Assembly: GCF_900091435.1 (NCBI RefSeq)
Contig: NZ_FMCS01000004.1
Location: 496,001 to 560,000 of the forward strand
Reading direction: 5' to 3'
DNA: 64,000 nt
Source of the DNA: Micromonospora chaiyaphumensis
Lineage (GTDB): Bacteria > Actinomycetota > Actinomycetes > Mycobacteriales > Micromonosporaceae
The notes under the pieces are model-generated. The model saw nothing but the letters and a program-made list of their open reading frames with translations. It was not told the origin of the DNA and did not search any database. A program made the translations under genes and the position numbers. Every line of letters starts with the position of its first letter. Position 1 is the first letter of the stretch. Below are positions 60,785 to 64,000 of this stretch, piece by piece.

Positions 60785-62365
60785 TCAGCCGGCGACCGCC
60801 CGGAGGTAGGCCACGCAGTCGTCGTGCAGCCCCGGCCAGGGCTCGCCGAACACGTCGTCGGCGGCCTCCGTCATCGACTGGCGCTCGTGCAGCACGGCCC
60901 GGAAGAAGTCCAGCACCCGCTGCTCCCCGAACCGGTCGACCAGGTGGCGCACGGCCAGGTAGCCGATGCCGTAGGCCCCGCCCACCCGGTCGTCGGCCGC
61001 GTCGTCGGCCGGGGCGAGGGCGTCGAGCCGGCCGTTCCATCCGCCGCGGACGAGCTTGCGCACCTCGGCGAGGCCCTCGTAGCGGTCCACCGGCTGGCCG
61101 TCCGCGCCCGCGTACTCGGCCAGGCCCTCCACGAGCCACCAGCTCGACCGGTCCGCGTAGCCCCGGTCGGGCAGCGACGCCGCGTGCGTCAGCTCGTGCC
61201 GGAGCAGGTCGTCGACGCCCGTCGGGGTGAGGCTCTGCGCGTTGAGCACGACGTCGTGGTGCCCGCCGCCGACGCCGACCGCGTAACCGGCGGTCCACTT
61301 CGGCCGGCCGCCGCCGTACCAGCGCTGCCACTCCGCCCGGCCCGCGTAGTAGACGAGATAGCGGTCCGGCGGCGTGCCGCCCACCGCGTACAGGTCGGCG
61401 ACCCCGGCGGCGGCCTCGGCCTGGGCGAGCAGGCCGGGCAGCTTGCCCCGCAACGCCGGCGTGGTGGCCACCACGGCCCGCGTCCCGACCGCCACGGCCA
61501 GGTCGCTGACCTCCCACGGCCGCGCGCCGGCCGGCGTCGCCCGGGACTCCTCGACCGCGGCCAGCCGGGGATCCCCGTCGCCCGTCACCCGCCACCGGGT
61601 GCCCAGCTCGACGCTGCTCGGCGTGCAGCCCGGCACCACGAAGCAGTAGCCGACCGTCACCGTCAGCCGCCACTCCCCCGGCTGCCCGCCGACCGCTGCC
61701 GGCAGCCCGCCCGCCGCCGGCCGCCACGCGGTGACCCGGAGCGCGCGCAGCGCGGCGTACCGCCGGGTGAGCGCCGGTCGCGCGGCGGGTTCGGCGACGG
61801 CGAGGAAGCCGGCCCGGTCGCCGTCGAGGAGCGCGGCGGCCTGCCGGTCGAGCTGGGCCACCATCCGCTCGCGCAGCTGCCGCTCGGCCGGGGTGCCCCG
61901 CTCGTCCCGGCCCACCGCCGGCCGTCCGGCCGCGTCGCGCACGAGCCCGACCAGGAGTACGCCGGGAACACCGCACGCCACCAGCACGAGCACCAACCCG
62001 ACCACGCCCCAGAGCCGCCACCGCCGCGGGGCGGGGAGCTGCGGTACGCCCCCGGACGGCGGCGCGTCACCGGCTCGAACAGTGCCGCCAGCACCCTCGT
62101 CGTCCTCGGCCCGGTCGCCGCCCTCGGCTTGTCTGTTGCCCTCGGCTTGTCTGTTGCCCTCGGCTTGTCTGTTGCCCTCGGCTTGTCTGTTGCCCTCGGT
62201 GAGGTCGGCTGGCGAGGTGCCGTTCGGCGCGGCCGTCCCGCCCTGGGCGCTGTCGACGGCGGGAGCCGGGTGGCCGAGCGGACCGTCGCCGTCCCGTGGC
62301 GCGGTGGCCGGCGGCTCGTCGCCCCTCGACGCCGCGCCGGCGGGCTGCTGGTCACCGTCGGTCAC
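60785..62365 (-). CDS. Membrane-anchored HExxH metallopeptidase-like protein with EGNRQA repeats
   Basis: The 526 residues start with a cytosolic low-complexity region (1-115), including four exact EGNRQA repeats (about 57-80). One membrane helix (about 118-142) precedes the outer region. Its C-terminal third has LLRHELTHAAS (HExxH zinc motif) and WWLVEGLAEYAG (third-ligand Glu), as in gluzincins, then YGIGYLAVRHLVDRFGEQRVLDFFR. It resembles peptidase MA-like proteins of Actinobacteria; the substrate is unknown. The start GTG has TACCCT six bases upstream. It is separated from the adaptor by 30 bases but probably has its own promoter. Confidence 0.82.
   Translation of the reverse strand: MTDGDQQPAGAASRGDEPPATAPRDGDGPLGHPAPAVDSAQGGTAAPNGTSPADLTEGNRQAEGNRQAEGNRQAEGNRQAEGGDRAEDDEGAGGTVRAGDAPPSGGVPQLPAPRRWRLWGVVGLVLVLVACGVPGVLLVGLVRDAAGRPAVGRDERGTPAERQLRERMVAQLDRQAAALLDGDRAGFLAVAEPAARPALTRRYAALRALRVTAWRPAAGGLPAAVGGQPGEWRLTVTVGYCFVVPGCTPSSVELGTRWRVTGDGDPRLAAVEESRATPAGARPWEVSDLAVAVGTRAVVATTPALRGKLPGLLAQAEAAAGVADLYAVGGTPPDRYLVYYAGRAEWQRWYGGGRPKWTAGYAVGVGGGHHDVVLNAQSLTPTGVDDLLRHELTHAASLPDRGYADRSSWWLVEGLAEYAGADGQPVDRYEGLAEVRKLVRGGWNGRLDALAPADDAADDRVGGAYGIGYLAVRHLVDRFGEQRVLDFFRAVLHERQSMTEAADDVFGEPWPGLHDDCVAYLRAVAG
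62123..62194. repeat. 18-bp in-frame tandem repeat (4 exact copies)
   Basis: CTCGGCTTGTCTGTTGCC is repeated four times without change, encoding EGNRQA on the minus strand in the peptidase-like protein. The TTGTCTGTTG core is strikingly AT-rich for this genome. Confidence 0.95.
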
Positions 62366-62371
62366 CGGCGA

Positions 62372-62377
62372 AGGGTA
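62372..62377 (-). promoter_or_regulatory. -10 element (TACCCT) for the metallopeptidase gene
   Basis: TANNNT lies exactly six bases before the GTG, with no Shine-Dalgarno. Confidence 0.45.
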
Positions 62378-62532
62378 CGACCAATCGGGCGTTCCGGGAA
62401 GCCTCCCCGCGCGTCGCCGAAGCGGACTCCCCCTGCCACGCCACCTGTCGAGCTGATGTCACAGACGACTCAGCCGAACGACGATCCCGGCGGCCTGCAG
62501 CGACCTCCCCGCCGCGCTGACCGCTCATCCGA

Positions 62533-62580
62533 GATCTTGGTAGGAAACGGCCCCGATAGGGGCCAGAATCGTCCAAGATC
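62533..62580. repeat. Nested intergenic palindrome (GATCTTGG...CCAAGATC)
   Basis: The outer arms GATCTTGG/CCAAGATC enclose an inner perfect stem GGCCCC-GATA-GGGGCC with partly paired sequence between. It lies in the middle of a 370-base gap holding no gene. Neither neighbouring gene ends nearby, so it is not an obvious terminator; it looks like a REP-type element. The rest of the gap shows nothing recognised. Confidence 0.65.
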
Positions 62581-62735
62581 CAGGAGGGCCGGCGCGTTGG
62601 GCGCGCGACTTGGGCGCATGTCGACGTGCGGCGGGTTGAGGCGTGAGTCGTTCGTGACGTCAGCTCGACAGGCAGGCGACCACAGGCACCGGGCTACCGC
62701 CGGCAGGAGTGTCCGGGCGGCAGGGGCAACTCGGG

Positions 62736-63071
62736 TCAGATCTTCTCGCCGGAGAGGGTGAGCAGGGTCTTGTCAAGCGCCCACAGGGCCACCAGCACCG
62801 CGCCCGGCACCGGCCGCCCGGCCAGGGCGAGCAGCACCCCGCCGGTGACGAAGCAGGCGGCCTGCACGCCCAGCTTGGCCGGCGCCGGCAGCGTCACGCT
62901 GGCCCGGGGCGAACAGAACAGCCCCCAGACCACGGCGATCACCAGTGGTGCGCCGAGGCCGGCGAGCAGGCGCACCGGCCAGCCGGCGTCGAGGGTGAAG
63001 CCCCACCACCCGGCCGCCGCGAGCAGGGCCAACTCCAGCAGGAAGATGAGCGTGAGCAGCAGAGCCTTCAC
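62736..63071 (-). CDS. DUF2568 (YrdB-like) small membrane protein
   Basis: This 111-residue protein has four predicted transmembrane helices: LLLTLIFLLELALLAAAGWWGF, LLAGLGAPLVIAVVWGLFCSP, GVQAACFVTGGVLLALAG and AVLVALWALDKTLLTL. The motifs AGWWGF and WGLFCSPRA are typical of the DUF2568 family of Bacillus YrdB-type proteins, function unknown. The ATG overlaps the stop of the TetR gene by 4 bases, so the regulator likely controls it. Confidence 0.85.
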   Translation of the reverse strand: MKALLLTLIFLLELALLAAAGWWGFTLDAGWPVRLLAGLGAPLVIAVVWGLFCSPRASVTLPAPAKLGVQAACFVTGGVLLALAGRPVPGAVLVALWALDKTLLTLSGEKI

Positions 63072-63637
63072 CGGGACCTCCAGTTGCGGTACGCGGTGTC
63101 CAGCGCGGCCACCATCTCGTCGAAGGAACGGTCGATGTCCCGGGGCAGCCCGAATCCGCCGGCCGCCTCGAGCGTGATGAAGCCGTGCACGGCGGCACGG
63201 AACATCCTGGTGGCGTCGACCGCCGCGTCGCCGTCGAGGTCGTACCCCCGCAGGATCGCGTAGACGGCGCCGACGGCCCGTTCGGCGGCGGCGAGGTGCT
63301 CGGGGTCGCCGGGGTCCGGCGCCCGCTGGGTGGCCGGGTAGCGGCCGGGGTGCCGGCGCGCGTACTCCCGCAAGGCGGTGGCGGCGGCCCGCAGCGCGTC
63401 GCCGCCGGCCCGGCCCGCGGCGGCGGTGGTCAGCTCGGTGGCGACCTCCGTCGTGGCCAGCACGGACAGCTTCTGGTGCAGCGCGTCCACGCCCCGGACG
63501 TGCTTGTAGAGGCTGGGCAGCGCGACACCGAGCCGGGCGGCCAGCGCGGCCAGGGTGAGCCGGTCGTGGCCGACCTCGTCGGCGAGCACGGCCGCCTCGC
63601 GGACCACGGTCTGCGGGGTCAGGCCGGCCCTAGGCAC
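63068..63637 (-). CDS. TetR-family regulator with WHG-type C-terminal domain
   Basis: The protein has 189 residues. The helix-turn-helix is VVREAAVLADEVGHDRLTLAALAARLGVALPSLYKHVRG, ending in the LYKHV recognition helix. The C-terminal domain contains FRAAVHGFITLEAAGGFG, the HGF motif of TetR_C WHG regulators. It overlaps the hydrolase gene by 8 bases upstream and DUF2568 by 4 bases downstream; the three-gene operon is probably autoregulated. The ligand is unknown and may be a substrate of the hydrolase. Confidence 0.92.
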   Translation of the reverse strand: MPRAGLTPQTVVREAAVLADEVGHDRLTLAALAARLGVALPSLYKHVRGVDALHQKLSVLATTEVATELTTAAAGRAGGDALRAAATALREYARRHPGRYPATQRAPDPGDPEHLAAAERAVGAVYAILRGYDLDGDAAVDATRMFRAAVHGFITLEAAGGFGLPRDIDRSFDEMVAALDTAYRNWRSR

Positions 63638-64000
63638 GGGCGGTCACCGCCAGGAACTCGATCAGGTCGGCGGCGGTGGCGTCGGGCTGGTCGGCGTGCG
63701 GGTAGTGCCCGGAGTCGGCGATCATGCGCGCCTCGGCGGTGGTGAAGTGCCGGCGCGCGGCCCGCGCCTCGGCGCCCGGGTCCGGGAAGTCCGGGTCCTT
63801 CGTGCCCATCAGCACCAGCACCGGCTGCCGCACCGTGCGGGCCTGCGCGGTCCAGTGCGGCTCGACGGGCGCCACCACGCCGCGCACCGCGGCCATGCGG
63901 CCACGCAGCTTCGCCACCATCTCCTTCCGGTACGCGGCGTCGTCGGCCGGCCGCCCGCACGGGAAGAGGGTGCGGTGGAACATCCCGAACAGCCGCGGGC
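63630..64000 (-). CDS. Alpha/beta hydrolase (5' part outside the window)
   Basis: The C-terminal ~123 residues are present; the frame runs off the right edge. QPVLVLMGTKDPDFPDP contains the family's strand beta7 acid Asp, and ARMIADSGHYPHADQP carries the catalytic His of the alpha/beta hydrolase triad. A cap-like segment precedes them. The nucleophile lies beyond the edge, so the type cannot be decided. It is first of the visible genes in the operon with tetR and DUF2568. Confidence 0.85.
   Translation of the reverse strand, partial: PRLFGMFHRTLFPCGRPADDAAYRKEMVAKLRGRMAAVRGVVAPVEPHWTAQARTVRQPVLVLMGTKDPDFPDPGAEARAARRHFTTAEARMIADSGHYPHADQPDATAADLIEFLAVTARA

Noticed and set aside
62123..62194. 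CRISPR-like short repeat array
   Set aside because: The repeats are contiguous with no spacers, are in frame inside a gene and no cas genes are present.

Overview
The window is high-GC actinobacterial DNA and most resembles Micromonosporaceae (Micromonospora, Salinispora and relatives). Three things support this. Codons are strongly GC-biased. Gene order in two blocks matches conserved actinobacterial neighbourhoods. A BldN-type developmental sigma factor is present. I recognise no rRNA, tRNA, CRISPR array, insertion sequence or prophage gene. Both edges cut genes: an inositol monophosphatase on the left and an alpha/beta hydrolase on the right.

Layout. 1-3780 (leftward): a tightly overlapped signalling operon of REC-PP2C phosphatase, CHASE3/HAMP histidine kinase, single-domain response regulator and inositol monophosphatase. 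4-15.3 kb: mixed housekeeping and accessory genes (M28 peptidase, DHFR-like reductase, LtrA, a PadR/membrane-protein pair, Smr protein, TPR protein, ROK kinase, ABC-F ATPase, BON-methyltransferase fusion). 15.3-22.2 kb: an arabinan or arabino-oligosaccharide locus with a divergent LacI repressor, GH51 arabinofuranosidase, ABC importer (binding protein and two permeases, no ATPase) and GH43 lipoprotein. 22.2-37.6 kb: permease, GHL10 glycosidase, methyltransferase, a PadR regulator with a C-terminal repeat, secreted phospholipase A2, a cyclase/NTPase regulator, FmdB protein, lytic transglycosylase, double GNAT protein, a large secreted nuclease and an XRE regulator. 38.1-39.8 kb: an ECF sigma factor with a membrane partner.

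39.8-45.4 kb (leftward): the rex-hemA-hemC-hemD-hemB operon for tetrapyrrole synthesis. A Rex operator overlaps the promoter, so haem supply should respond to NADH/NAD+. Next come a two-component system, a HAD phosphatase, a glutaredoxin-like protein and an acyl-CoA ligase. 50.9-57.1 kb is a developmental and housekeeping block: a 51-codon small ORF coupled to bldN, a DUF5667 membrane protein in the position of the BldN anti-sigma factor RsbN, a SerB-like HAD phosphatase, and convergently HTH - bS22-like - epimerase - acyltransferase in the order of M. tuberculosis Rv0500A-Rv0502. 57.3-60.8 kb encodes a MacB-type export system, followed by a membrane-anchored HExxH peptidase and a TetR/DUF2568/hydrolase group.

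Recurring sequence features are worth attention. At least eight genes have a -10-like hexamer exactly six bases before the start codon, which predicts leaderless mRNAs. Four intergenic palindromes are present, two of them clearly related to each other. Three proteins carry in-frame tandem repeats in disordered tails. All functional calls come from reading motifs and context; no database search was run.
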